Positions 10,561-22,962 of a DNA stretch of 64,000 bases are shown in pieces. This DNA is from Owenia fusiformis (Eukaryota > Annelida > Polychaeta > Sabellida > Oweniidae): the NCBI GenBank assembly GCA_903813345.2, contig CAIIXF020000009.1, positions 122,001-186,000 on the forward strand, given 5' to 3'. Every line of letters begins with the position of its first letter. Positions within the stretch are counted from its first letter, which is position 1. Under the pieces are notes generated by a model that saw nothing but the letters and a program-made list of their open reading frames with translations, was not told where the DNA came from and ran no database searches. The position numbers and the translations under genes were made by a program.

Positions 10561-13500
10561 CTATATTAAGGGAACTATATTCGAGGCCGAGCGTCCTTTA
10601 GGACCATTTTCAACTTCGAAAGATACCCTTTGTCCCTCAGAAAGCGTCCTGAAGCCTGATACTTGAATCGCAGTCTGGAAAAGAATATAAATCAATTTAG
10701 AACAATCTGATATATAAAGAATGCATGTATAATTTACGTCGTTTTTACCTAGTTGGTAAAAACATATTTAGGAAAATCAAGAACTCATGAGTTTTAACAT
10801 TAATGTAGATACTATACATTTACACGACATTTTTAATTTACGAAAGTCATAATTATAATTTTGACAATTTTGATCGAAATGAATTTTTTAAGAGCCGAAA
10901 AACGCTTAGAACATTTCCAGTGAATATCCTCTAGTCTATCATATCACTTGCTTTGAAATCTTGTTAAAGTCTCGTTTTAACGAGAGTTTAGGAGATCTGC
11001 ATTTAGAACCATTAAAGAGAGAATCAGATATAGCAAGCAGGCTAAACAAAAAATTGTCTCAATTTTAGAATATTTTTGGCTCATGTCATTCCTTGTCATG
11101 TCTATTTTCTAAAAATCACAAAAGTGCATACTTTTTTCAAGGAAAACTAAAGATTTTTACAATAATGTATTATTTTTCTATAAGAATGGTTACCATTCTT
11201 ATTATTTTGGAAAATTTAAACAATTTCCACCCATTTTTGAACTTTGAATCATGAATAACTTCACCAATTTATAACATACAGGGTGTCCGGAAAGTAAAGA
11301 TACAAATACTCTTATTTCAAGAAATTTGGGTTTTTTGAAATGAAATTGCTACAGATTGTAGAGGAACAATTTGACAATATATCTACAAACTTTCATCACA
11401 TATATTCTAAATGTGTTCAAGTTACGGTTGTTATGGTTACGGATGTGAGAGGTATGTGGAGCAGTTCCAGAACAACGCTAAAAAGTGAAAAATTGCTAAA
11501 AGACAACCATTTGAAACAGTGTTTTTTGTTGTATTTTCTATCTATGTTTTGTTTTGTTCATCATTGTATTATTGCTGCCATAGTGTTTCCTTTTATATAA
11601 TGATGTCATTGGCACATATCAGAACTATGTTATGTCACTAACCAGTAAAATGAAAGAAACATTATACAAGTGCTTAGAAGAATGGTCCATGGCCATTAGT
11701 AGGAAAGTCAATATTGCATCTCCACAATGCACCAATTCACAAAGCAAAAAAACAAATCTTACAATGGAGTGTCATGACATTAAACCTTTCTACACAATAC
11801 CCCATTTTCACCTGATAAAGCCTCTTTAGACTTCTACCTTAATGACCATTTGAAAGCAATATTTGTAAAAAGTTCAACATACAAATGAGACTCAGCTGGA
11901 AGCCAATGTTATCAGCAATCTGAGAGATGGACAGCAGCGGTTTTGTCCGGTCTTTGAATCACCGGTCAAGATGCACCAAGAATGTATAGATAATGGAGAA
12001 AATACTGAATATTCAATGATAGTAGTCATATGAAATTATCAAATAATGTTACATTACTAATCCCTATGCTGTTGTGGTACATAATTTGATATAACATAGG
12101 AATAGACGGTGTAGTGCTAAGATTATATGAGCAGGAAAGAGATTTGTAAAGCACTATAGTGACGTTGCTCCACATACCCTCGGCTCCCGTAACCATAACA
12201 ACCATAACTTTTTCATTTTGAAACTAAAAGTCATGACAGTTGCAGGATATATTCTTATAATGTCATTCTACATTCTGGAGCAATTTCATCTCAAAACAAG
12301 TAAATCTCTTAAAATAAGAGCATCTGTATCTTTACTTTCCGGACGCCCTGTATTGTGAATCTTTTGGGAGATATTGTATTTGATATTGTAAGGAATAGAT
12401 TGGTAGGTCAATTATAAAAGTTGCTTTTAAATTTGTCACCCCCTATAGATCTGATTCTGCCTTTAAAGATCAACATTTTCTTCTGTTTGATGGAATATTT
12501 TAATTCTGTGTGTAAATATTCTACTATAGCAATACACTTATTCAATTTTCCTGTTAAAGGCCGAGTTCCGGGAAATATTAACACAATTGAACATCTTAAA
12601 CAACTAATATACATACTTTTTGTGGCTTGGTTGAATGGCTATTAATCCCAAGTTCCGATGTGCCTCATCAAGAAGACGATAGAGTGACAAAGATTATGTC
12701 AAGCGGGGTTTATAATTTTTGTGCAAATTTTCTTCTTGGATCGAAAAATTTAATTTTAATTCGATTAACTTACGATAGGTGGCAAAAGGTCTAAAGGTAG
12801 GTCACGTGACACAAAACAACGAATCATATGACACGAAACAATGATTCATTCGCCAGATGGCGCAGTTAAATGAGGTCAATTTTACGACAAACGAAAACCG
12901 TTTAGCTCAGCTTCAATTTTGCTCTCGCAGTCGAACGAAACTGACACTTCTTTCGTTGATATCTAGGTGAGTGATTTTTTTCAGGCTCCGGTATTTTAAC
13001 AAAAGTAAGTTCACGTCGTAGCCATTCTTAGGGGCAGGTTTGAGGCACCAACGATTTATTTTGAAGATTTTCTAAGGAATTATTCCCGATTTCCAGTATT
13101 GTCCCTTTAAATTCTCATTGACACAATGTTAAATAATCTTTTAAAATTCTTTACTCTTTTAAGGTTCAGAATTTTAATGTTAAATCACAATCGACATGTA
13201 AACAAGACCTTATAGTATGGTAGTAAATATATTTTACATAAATCGAAATTGAATTATTGGTTGACAATCAAGATTAATATTATGAAAAGTCTTCTGGGCC
13301 TACCAACACACGTGCCACCATCTATTAATCAATTTCTCTATATAGCAAATAAACCATCGGGTCAGACCTTTCCGAAATCTTCAATAGAAAACTTACATAA
13401 TGCACAAAAACATCAGCGCTTTTGTCGTCAGGTGCGATGAACCCATAACCCTTAGCTTCGTTAAACCACTTGACAGTTCCCGTCATTGATGCCCTTGTGT

Positions 13501-14790
13501 GCAGAGATTCCTGCTCACGGTCAAGAAGCATCCTATAAAATAAAACACTTGTATATAATATGCCCTTCACAAGTTTGTGCAACTAGAGGCTTTCGTTCAA
13601 TAGTCAATCGATCAAAGATTATCAATGTTTTATTCTGAATTTTATTCCTTCTTCATTAGTCTAGCTACTCTGTCACCCCCTCCTCTACTTGACTGAACTT
13701 CACAAAAGGGCTTGACGCTAGACTACCTCTTCATTACAAAAGTTTGGATTTATGACTTTGGTGATGTTTTTATGTCGCCAAACATAGTCAGACTTTGACA
13801 CGTGATCGATCCGCAAGAAAACTACCAACTGCCAAACTTGTGGGATGGAGTATGAGGGGCGGATCGGAAAAAATGTTAGACGCCTAAAACCAAAAAGGTG
13901 GCCCAAATTTTGAAAATTTAAGGCCCATTTTCATGATAATTTGGCTATCAAAGGTTAATATAAAATGCACTCTACTATGATTAAAGGTGCAACAATTAGT
14001 GTAGCTGATATTCCTCTTGAAACTTGGTGAATCTTAAAAATATATAAGTGGGACTCCCTTTATAGAAGCTTTGAACTGAATTTACACTTCTTAATGCTGA
14101 AATTGAGAGTTTATCCATACATTTTAAGAAAATAGGTATGTCAAAGAAGATGATGAGCCAAAATTGACCTACTAACTCAGACAAAATAAAAAAAAAATCG
14201 AATTTTCTCTCTACAGTTCTTGTTGCCCCTTTAAGAAAGTCCATGTGTGTGCTAAAAACAGTACTGAAAAGTTGGCATGTACTCAACGGCTATGTCTCTT
14301 CATCAGTCGCTCGCTTCATATGAAGCATGTACTTTTTGCTTTTAATTCATTTAAAATCCTTATAGAAATACAATGTTTCAGGGTTATAATTTTTCCAACC
14401 CCAAAGATTTTGCCCCTCATCAGGACCTGAACATTTGATTTCGCATTTAATTGCAATGATAAAATTTGAATTCAATCAACCATCAATCTTCCACCTTTAC
14501 AAAAGCGCCATCTGTAGAGCCAGGCCCGTCATACTCGTTTCTTCAAGGGGTACGGTTTTTACAAAAAAACTGGTCAATTTCTGTCGCGTAGATCAACGGC
14601 AGATACGGGACAGATGGGGGGGGGGCTGCCTTCTCAGCCATTGTTAGTTGACTTTTAATTCAAAGACGTACCTGGTAAGTAAGCTCAACAGGACGTCCTC
14701 TGTTGCCTCGTTGGGCTGTGCTTCACCATGTCTGGCACATGATACTATCACCACAGCAGCTACCAAACTAATCACGAATGGGTGCTTCAT
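10561..14790 (-). CDS. Secreted CspA-type cold-shock-domain protein, three exons
   Basis: Exons on the minus strand: 14790-14672, 13532-13397 and 10674-10561. Borders are ACCAG|GTACGT, TTATAG|G, CATTAT|GTAAGT and TTTTCCAG|ACT, and the frame is continuous across both introns. The product is 122 aa. Residues 1 to ~24 form a signal peptide (Lys2, then a hydrophobic run [15 protein letters not shown]). A ~30-residue acidic/polar linker follows. Residues 56-122 are a full cold-shock domain with RNP1 KGYGFI (67-72) and RNP2 VFVHY (81-85), ending in a GPKG..ASNI-type tail. That tail resembles bacterial CspA proteins more than animal YBX or LIN28. This family binds single-stranded RNA/DNA, normally in the cytoplasm; here the leader predicts secretion. 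The domain is split by an intron right after RNP2. ATG is preceded by TTCTAG, so a 5' UTR exon may exist upstream. Alternatives: a mis-joined model or a short-lived pseudogene. Confidence 0.82.
11279..12350. mobile_element. TA-flanked non-autonomous DNA transposon with long TIRs (1072 bp)
   Basis: It begins CAGGGTGTCCGGAAAG and ends in the inverse with one mismatch, flanked by TA at 11277-11278 and 12351-12352, as in Tc1/mariner-type elements. Similarity between the arms extends inward imperfectly for ~220 bp (about 11279-11500 against 12120-12350). The middle holds only short ORFs without recognisable transposase. It lies inside intron 2 of the cold-shock gene. Confidence 0.8.
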
Positions 14791-15710
14791 CTAGAATTAT
14801 AATGTGCAGTATTTGCATGGGGTTTCTTAATATTGAGAGTAAGATAGAATACCATTTGCATTCGTTTGTCTTCACTTCTTAAAAGAGTGCTTGTAGTTTA
14901 ACTAGACTCTGCGTGCATGGTAAAGATAGACGTATGGTCCTCCGTGGATTAGTTCTCCTATTTGTACTGTTTACTTGGCTGATTGCGTAAGGCATACGGA
15001 AAATAGACAGTTTAAGCAACGTACCCGTGAACGCAAAGCCAATAGGATAGTTTCTAAATAGCAGAAAAAGCAATGAAATCTAGTGCTGCCATGTTTTATT
15101 CAGCTTTTAACTTGGGCTAGAGCTCCCTTCACTTACATGCTAAAATCTTGGAAAAGTGGCTTAATTTCATGATTTATCAAAGAGTGTTAGTTGAATCTGT
15201 ATAAAACTTGGATGATATACCACATGATGACCCTGTTTATGAACGTGTTGTGATTAAACGTGCAAATGTTGGTTGACATACAAATAATCAAGGGTTTTAA
15301 AGATTTTTAGCATTGCATCTATGGAGATTTGGCCCAAGTTTTTTTAAATTGTCATAGAAAATTATTCAAATTACATAACTGTGCAAATCAAAGCTATTCT
15401 AGGGGAAAACATTTCACTGAAACAAATATGCCATTTAAAAGAAGGTAATGTAAGTCATTAGAAGTTAAATATGCAAATCTCTTAAAATCTCACGAAAAAC
15501 AAGATTTAGCGAGATTTCAAAAGCTATATGGAAACTATACTATTAATCAATACAGTAATGTAAATAGCGCGCATACAAAACAAGCGCTATACTTAGTCTA
15601 ATAACGCAAATGCGAGTAGGTAGTTACCAGTTTCATTCGCCTTTGTTCTGGCCTTACACGTCGTACATTTGCATTAGCCGGTGTGACAGTTTCACATGTC
15701 CATGCTAAAT
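14791..15710. other. Intergenic, no gene seen
   Basis: This is the upstream side of the cold-shock gene. No recognisable coding sequence; short ORFs on either strand lack support. Any promoter or 5' UTR exon of that gene should lie here but is not identifiable by eye. Confidence 0.5.
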
Positions 15711-15712
15711 TA

Positions 15713-15895
15713 TGTCCGATGGACTTATTTTCCTAGGAATACAGGTCCGTCGGACACTAAGTCCTAGGAAAATAAGTCCAGGGACTTGCATACCTAGGAA
15801 AATAAGTCCGTCGGACATATTTTCCTTAGGACGGTATGTCCTATGCCTAGGATGAGTAGTCCGAGGCAGACTTGTATTCCTAGGTGCCTGTCAGA
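15713..15895. repeat. Palindrome-rich repeat built on CCTAGG and GTCCGTCGGAC
   Basis: About 180 bp hold several copies of CCTAGG followed by AAAATAAGTCC, and two exact copies of the odd palindrome GTCCGTCGGAC (15745-15755 and 15807-15817). Most of the stretch can fold on itself. The same palindrome is found at 59230-59240 and a variant lies near 61395. No ORF. It may be a MITE or another short interspersed palindromic repeat. Confidence 0.6.
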
Positions 15896-16117
15896 AATTT
15901 AAGTCCATGTAAACTATTTTACCGTAGTCTGTTAATATGTCAACCTTTCAATTCAAGTTTTCACATCCAACACATAAATATTACATGTCATATTTTTATT
16001 CACGGGCAAAATATTACAATACTACTTGAATTGGTTAACTACATGTATATCAGGGTGAGTTTCGAGAAGTCTAGAATTCCTGAGACACGTCAGAGGTGGT
16101 ACTGCCATCATCGTCCT

Positions 16118-17983
16118 TTAGAGTTTCTTCAGATATGGCTTAAGATTGGCAGCTGCCACTCCGCGAGCCAACGCTTTCCCCCCCTTAAAAGGCCTGAGGT
16201 AATACAGCCCCCCTTGACTGCGAGTTGTGATGACGTACGGTCCAAGCCACCTATCTGCCGTTTTCCCACCCTTCCTATCTTCTCTCCTGGAATTCTTTTT
16301 GAGCACCAATGCTCCTATCTTCAACTCCTAGAATTAAACAATGGATACGTTTAACGTTTTATTTCATGGATGACATAGGCCTATGGGAAATTTCGATCTC
16401 AACACATTTTGAATATAACCTTACCTTAAAGTATGGCTTCATTCTCAAATCATAGTTCTTTTCTGCCTAGCTTTTTTGTGCGCTTTCTACATTTGCCTGG
16501 ACCACTTTTCCCACCTCTGCCCTAGCAGTGGCAATGGCATTTACAGCTGATGTTGACGCGGCATCCACATTGCTTGGGCCAGCTTCTACATCCCCATTAA
16601 CATCTTGTGGCAGAACAGGTTGCCTAATTTATAACGCAATTATGAATTAGCTATTGAAATGTATTAATTTAAAAACTACTTCGAAGGACCGAAGGAGACG
16701 TTTAGTCAAGAACAGATGACACCAGAGCAGATCCAATAGATGAAAAACAAGTTCATATTGATTCGTTCGGATTTTCTAGGTGTTTTAATATACATGTTTC
16801 ACTGCATGTATTTGGTATGAAGAAATACGATTTGAACACTGTGTGTTATTATAATTTCTTAGAAAACAGAGTGTTTCCTTTTATGGGTATAAGTCCCTCA
16901 ACTTTTACCTTCCATATACAATGAAAAATGGCGAAAACTTGGTTGAGGCCTGTACACTGGTATTGTAGGCAAATACGACTTCTGGGAGAACGCAGTCCCA
17001 TGGCCTTCCCGTATCTGCTACAGTTTTATGAAGCATACCTTCAAGGGTTTGATTGAAGCGTTCTGGAGTAGAAATACGTTCAATCGGATATATATAAATA
17101 TTCATTGCAACGTACAGGGTGGGCCAATAAAAATTTGAACATTTTTCTATTCATTCAATTGTCAAATACAGCTCAGACTGATTGTTCAGGTGTGTAAGGG
17201 CATGTTGAGCTTGTATATATTCATATTCACACATGCCGTTGACAATGAATTGTTTTTCAATTTTCTAAGGTATTGAAGATGATACATGAAAAACAAAAAA
17301 GTCACAATCGATGGAAAAATGTTCTAGTTTTTTTTACTCAACGCAAGGGTTTCCTGAACATGTTCTGGGCTGTATTTGACAGTCATTTTCACAAATAATG
17401 ATTTTACCATTATTTGAATTTTTGTGGACTGAACTGCCAAAATAAAGACAATTGAATAAATAGAAAAATGTTCCAATTTTGATTGGCCCGCCCTGTATAT
17501 GCCTCAGTTACAAGGTTGTTGGAAATGATACAATCAGCATTTTATTAAATCATTTATTAAACGTTCGTTTTATCGACTAATAAAAATGATATTGATAACT
17601 TATCAAAACGAGCGCCTTAATCGTGTTCCCAATAAACTTTATCGTTGTTATATAAAGCAGAATTTACCAGTGAGACCATTGCATTGGGGGTGGTATGCTG
17701 ATGTATTTTTTTGTGTTGCGTCCAATAGACCCAGCAGTTTCTGAATAACTGTGTTGTTGAATTCCCTCCCTTGATCTGATAATATGGAATAGGGGAATCC
17801 TAACCTAGTATAAAGAATTATAACATTAATTATTTATGAATTATAATATTTTTAATAATAATCTTTATGCATAATTACGTGTACATAAATTGACGTGACT
17901 TAAATAATAAGCATCGACGAAGTGACTTTTGGAATGAATAGTAAATACAAAATGCGAAGACTTACCTCAAACATAATTCTATT
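16118..17983 (-). pseudogene. Intron-containing integrase gene (Ginger/GIN-like), 5' end in the gap, one in-frame stop
   Basis: Minus-strand exons: the end of one at 17983-17966 (donor GAG|GTAAGT, running into Ns), then 17804-17668, 17062-16909, 16623-16425 and 16327-16118. All junctions are GT..AG and keep frame. The second exon has the integrase core with SDQGREF (second catalytic D) and the TSAYHPQCNGLT segment; the Glu of TERFNQTL is completed across the next intron. The third has FAYNTSVQASTKFSPFF..YGR. The last carries a GPY-type C-terminal domain (RKGGK..RWLGPYVI) with conserved spacing. The fourth contains TAG at 16467-16469, where relatives keep a sense codon. AATAAA (minus) lies at 15995-16000. 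Intron-bearing integrases of this kind occur in Ginger DNA transposons and in domesticated GIN genes; TIRs were not found. Confidence 0.75.
17115..17495. mobile_element. 381-bp MITE, TA target
   Basis: Ends CAGGGTGGGCCAATAAAA and its near-inverse, with arms of ~48 bp including a mirrored TTTTTCTATTCATTCAATTG segment. TA dinucleotides flank it at 17113-17114 and 17496-17497. There is no coding capacity. It lies in an intron of the integrase gene, so it inserted after, or together with, that gene's spread. Confidence 0.82.
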
Positions 17984-18483
17984 NNNNNNNNNNNNNNNNN
18001 NNNNNNNNNNNNNNNNNNNNNNNNNNNNNNNNNNNNNNNNNNNNNNNNNNNNNNNNNNNNNNNNNNNNNNNNNNNNNNNNNNNNNNNNNNNNNNNNNNNN
18101 NNNNNNNNNNNNNNNNNNNNNNNNNNNNNNNNNNNNNNNNNNNNNNNNNNNNNNNNNNNNNNNNNNNNNNNNNNNNNNNNNNNNNNNNNNNNNNNNNNNN
18201 NNNNNNNNNNNNNNNNNNNNNNNNNNNNNNNNNNNNNNNNNNNNNNNNNNNNNNNNNNNNNNNNNNNNNNNNNNNNNNNNNNNNNNNNNNNNNNNNNNNN
18301 NNNNNNNNNNNNNNNNNNNNNNNNNNNNNNNNNNNNNNNNNNNNNNNNNNNNNNNNNNNNNNNNNNNNNNNNNNNNNNNNNNNNNNNNNNNNNNNNNNNN
18401 NNNNNNNNNNNNNNNNNNNNNNNNNNNNNNNNNNNNNNNNNNNNNNNNNNNNNNNNNNNNNNNNNNNNNNNNNNNNNNNNNNN
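17984..18483. other. Assembly gap of 500 N
   Basis: Exactly 500 Ns, so probably a scaffold gap of unknown true size. It hides the 5' exons of the integrase gene. Confidence 0.99.
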
Positions 18484-21400
18484 ATGTTGACCCTTTGAAA
18501 TGCCTATGGACTTAGAGACTGGATTTTATCTATCCCACATCATTTGAGACTGAATGCTCTGTCTTGTAGGAGTACTTGTATCTACAACTTTTTTTGAAGT
18601 TATGAGTATTGGCTATCAATTTCAATTTTTTTCTTCTACATGTATTGTAATGACTTCAGTATGAATGACATGGCCCTTGGTGTTCTGGTCTTGGATTGTG
18701 ATATCGGTTCTTGAATGTTTGGGGGAAAGGGGGTATAAGACATTGTTTCTTTTCACGTTAGATCACGGTTTTGGGATATATGGGGTTTGTTTTTCTTGAC
18801 TGGTATGCACTTAGAGTTTGCTTTTTCTTGCTAAGTTCCATTACAACTTTTGGTCCTTTCCCTTGGCACTAGTGCTTAGATATTCTTATAGATCTAACAT
18901 TTCTAGTCATAAAATGAGGCCATAATTGCAAAATTGTTTATCTTTGCTATTTTATCCTCGATAAAAAATGTTTTTTATTTGCTGGAACATTCCAGGAAGT
19001 CGTCTAAAAGGTGTCACCTATATTGCAACATTTAGATTGCTCCCCCATTCAATATGGAATCATCATCCACTGTAAAGCACAACTGAACAAATTACTCTGT
19101 CGTGTGTTGGGGTGAATTTAAGATTCCTGAGACTACAATTATTTTTATTCATGCTGTGATTAAATAAAATGATACATACCCTGACATATTTAAAACTTAT
19201 TTAAAATGGATTTTCTCTATTAAAAAGTGATTTAAATGGCGCTATTTTGACAATCAATGAAAAAGTAAAATGAACAATTCTGGCTTTATTATCTATATCT
19301 ATCTATCTTTGACTAGACGAATTTCACATCTATAGATACTATGAATGTATTAATACCTCAGATTAAAACTTTAAAAATTGAACCCTTCAAAAACTGTATC
19401 ACCACCCAAGTACATGGGTACGAGGAACGAAGCCAATACTTCGTAAAGAAATCATGAAATAACAACATGTAGAACAAGGCATTAGCATTACAAAATGTCA
19501 CCACCTTGTAGTTCAAGTCAAAGCTTTAAAAAAATTCGTAATTTGAAGCAAGGTGAAAAATGCCTTTGAGAAGGTCATTGAAGGTCAATTGTCAAATCTA
19601 AAGTCAGATTTGAATTTCTGAGACCTTGAAGATCATTTTGAAAAAATGAAGACCTTAAATAATGTACAGTAGTAACAAAGAAGAGTACTTTCTTGTTCTA
19701 TTGTTTTTGAAGAATGGACACTGCAAGCTATCTAAAACCAGTGTGGCACAAAATATGATTGACAGTGTTTGGATCAATATTAACACCTTGACTGTCACAT
19801 GCAGTGCACCGAAGCTGTACTAATTAAACCCCTTTCAATCACTCAATAGTTGAATTGTAAACAATAAATAAATAATTTTTTTAACTGTACCTTACCTGAT
19901 ACATGCAGTGCATTGAAGCTTAACCAATTAAACCAACCCACTTCTTTACACACTTACCTCATAGTTAATACAAAAGATTTTTTCTAAACTTGGACCATGG
20001 GTCATTTACCCTTCATAAGAGTCAGTGTGTGGTTTAAGTAAGATAAACTATTCGAACTTGTTCTTATGAGAACCTCGGCCAAGCCCCTGCTATTATTTCT
20101 CATAAAACCCAGTACTCATAGTTTATCCGTAACTGAATTAACGATTAGAAGATTCAGTGTTGCTATACCTCAGACGACTACCTGGTTGTTATTCACTAAA
20201 GGGAGTCTCATTATAGGTGGGCCATAAAAATGCTTTTGGGTCCCCTGACTGCCACTTGGTTTTGCGTTGTTGCTTTTAGGGGCTGTAATGAGGAATAGAT
20301 ATTTTGGTTTCAAATGAGGGATCCCAAACTTATCTGTAGGCCATATGCCTATGTAAAAGTAGAAGTAAGCTTATGAACATCGAGAGCACTCATAAGCTGC
20401 CTTCCTACTACTTTTCCCAAGGCCTATACTGTAGGTCAATTGACGTAACTATGATTAAGCTTAGAGGTGCTGTGATTCCAGAGATTAATAAATGCTGCAT
20501 CTAATATAACACCATTGTAATTAAAGGCATTCTTGAGTGGATTTCACCTAGGATGAAAAAACATTATAAGTAGTATTCGCGAATTCAACTAACAGCTGCC
20601 AGATCAACTTACTATTTTATGGCTATTTAAATATAAATAGTACCTGCCACTATTTCATTCATATTAAAAATTTACCCAACATATGACGTCATGAATACTT
20701 TCAAAGTGCTGTCTAATACTGATTGAGCCAAAAATGTAGCCCAAACAAATTCCGCATCTGCTAAAGTGTTATTTCGCATAATAAAACCTTGTTTAATGTT
20801 CTTCCATTTTATTAAATTTAATTGGCCCTGCCCAAATGGTCGGGATTTTATGGCTATAATATGAAACATGGTCCAAAATGCCAGCTTCATCTAATGACTA
20901 CGGGCTTTCTCTGATATAATGTCAACCCCTACAACAAGTTGGATAGCATTTTTGTCTCACCCTGTAATTCATTTTATTTTCACACTTATTCATTTCAGCC
21001 TGCCCAAACAAAAATCTAGGTTGAATAGTCAAAACCAGGTACATGTAATTACAACGAACTATTCAGTATATAAATAGCTCTATGTGAATGACACAACTGT
21101 TTTATACACAAACAATACAAGGTAAAATACAGAATTAAGCCAATCCATAACGCTGAGTAAGTCACTATCTGAGTGTTTGAAACAGTGTAACAAACAAATT
21201 ATTGTGACACTTAGCTGCCCTCTATTTAGTTGTTGTATAACATTAGTATGAAGCATTTAATAATATCAGAAAAAAGGAAAAAATCATGAAAAAATACCAA
21301 AAAGTAGGTTCACAATTAACTTTTCCCCTTTACAGTTTAAATCATGTCTTAAAGTTCAATACAACTTTGCACTAAAAATTATTAAAAAGGTGAAAATTGT

Positions 21401-21560
21401 GTCAGTATTAGGGAAGATTGGTGAGGATGGGTGGATAAGGGGTAGGTTAAGAGATAATCCAATCAACTTGATTATCATCCTAATGTCATTTATTGAAGAT
21501 AAGACTTGGATCTAACATAACCATTTGTTTTTGTGGTTAAAGTATTCTTAGAATTAAAGA
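18484..21560. other. Intergenic, no gene seen
   Basis: No supported gene. A ~65-bp segment around TGCAGTGCA..GAAGCT..AATTAAACC is present twice in direct orientation (about 19798-19833 and 19902-19938). CACCCTGTA at 20958-20966 matches the terminus shared by the TA-flanked elements nearby but has no matching partner end. Confidence 0.5.
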
Positions 21561-21579
21561 TATAGCCCTTTGAAAATGC

Positions 21580-21816
21580 TTGCCATATCTTACGTGGCTT
21601 TTTAAAGAAAGCATGGTCACTGTTGAAGATCATCCGCAATCTGGTTGCAAGAAGAGCTTGCGGACAGAGAAGAACATTAAGATAATTTTTGATGCAATTT
21701 ATGAAGAGAGAATTATCCCACTGTGGAAATTAGCAAAAAAAGGCAACACGGGGTATGGAACAGTTCAACGAAAAGTTGGCAATGACCTGAAGATGCGTTT
21801 GATCTGCTTAAAATAG
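21580..21816 (+). pseudogene. Mariner-type transposase N-terminal fragment
   Basis: From about residue 15 the reading frame resembles the helix-turn-helix region of mariner/IS630-type transposases: VEDHPQSG, then TEKNIKII, then a LAKKGNTGYGTVQRKV-like second helix-turn-helix. The catalytic DDE part is missing and a stop follows at once. It is a decayed relic. Confidence 0.6.
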
Positions 21817-22232
21817 GTACCGAGGAATGATTGAATTAGCAAATTTATTTATTTGATACGTTATAATTTAACTGACCTGCCTACCCTAAATTCAAGTTAC
21901 CATGGCAACCATATCTCAAAATTAATTTAAGATATAAGTATAATATTTAAGCATTGTATGTGTAATTAAACATTCTATATATTCTAAAAATGAGAGTGAT
22001 ATGTGAAAAGATCACAAAATGAGAGCATTTTTATCAGAATATATGGATTGCAATTGTATTTCGACGCTATCCAAAATCGTGAATTTTGTAAAATCAAAAT
22101 TTCGCTGCTTAAGAATCGTTATCAACAAATGTAAGTGATGCCCGGTGATTTATTTTGGCAAATATTGCGAGGACTATTTCCCGCGATTTTGCCAACATTG
22201 CAAATTGTGTGATTTAATACACTAGGGTTCTA

Positions 22233-22665
22233 CAGGGTGTCCCGAAAGTATGGAACCCTCCCCAATGAGCAGACATATACCATGTCTCCTCAATGTGACT
22301 AAAAAGGTGGGTGTTATTGTCAAATATAGAATGGATATTGAGTTGAAAGAGGATGGCAAACACTCCAAGGAAACTCTTCTAAAATTAGTAAGGTGTTTTG
22401 AGAATAACAAAATGCAAGAACCCTATTTGAAGCGCATTTAAGGTCATATCTGAAAAGAATTGCTGCTGTAACATGACCTGAACTTTGATTTTGGCCAAAC
22501 ACTAAACTTTAAAATGCCTGTAACTTTTTTCCATTTGTGAGTTGAACCATAATACTTGGCAAATCAATGTAACTTTCGATAAGCTCCAAAATCAGGTGTG
22601 ACAAATACTATGCAGACATTTGTATATATCTGCATATGGGGACCCCATACTTTCGGGACACCCTG
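22233..22665. mobile_element. 433-bp MITE, TA target
   Basis: Starts CAGGGTGTCCCGAAAG and ends with the exact inverse, flanked by TA (22231-22232, 22666-22667). Terminal arms are ~22 bp and otherwise the interior is AT-rich. Open frames inside have no recognisable domain. It belongs to the same broad CAGGGTG-ended group as the elements at 11279, 17115 and 55412. Confidence 0.82.
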
Positions 22666-22962
22666 TATATGAAAAATTACAGATTTCAGGATGAAATTAA
22701 AAGCGACAATTTTATAATGATAATAGTCATGCCTCAAATAAAATCTCCAGATTGACATTTTATACCTTTTACACATATATAAGATTAAATACATACTAAT
22801 TATTAAATCAATACGATAGTGAACCAACTTAAAAATAAAAGGGCTGTAGGTAAAACTGGAATATCCAACGAATGGGTAAAGGCAGAAACATGTTGAAACA
22901 TTTCATGTATGATGCACACACTATTGTAATCTATATTTCCGATAGAATTTAAAGCATTTGGA

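Noticed and set aside
17922-18515. 197-aa ORF spanning the gap
   Set aside because: It consists almost wholly of Ns.
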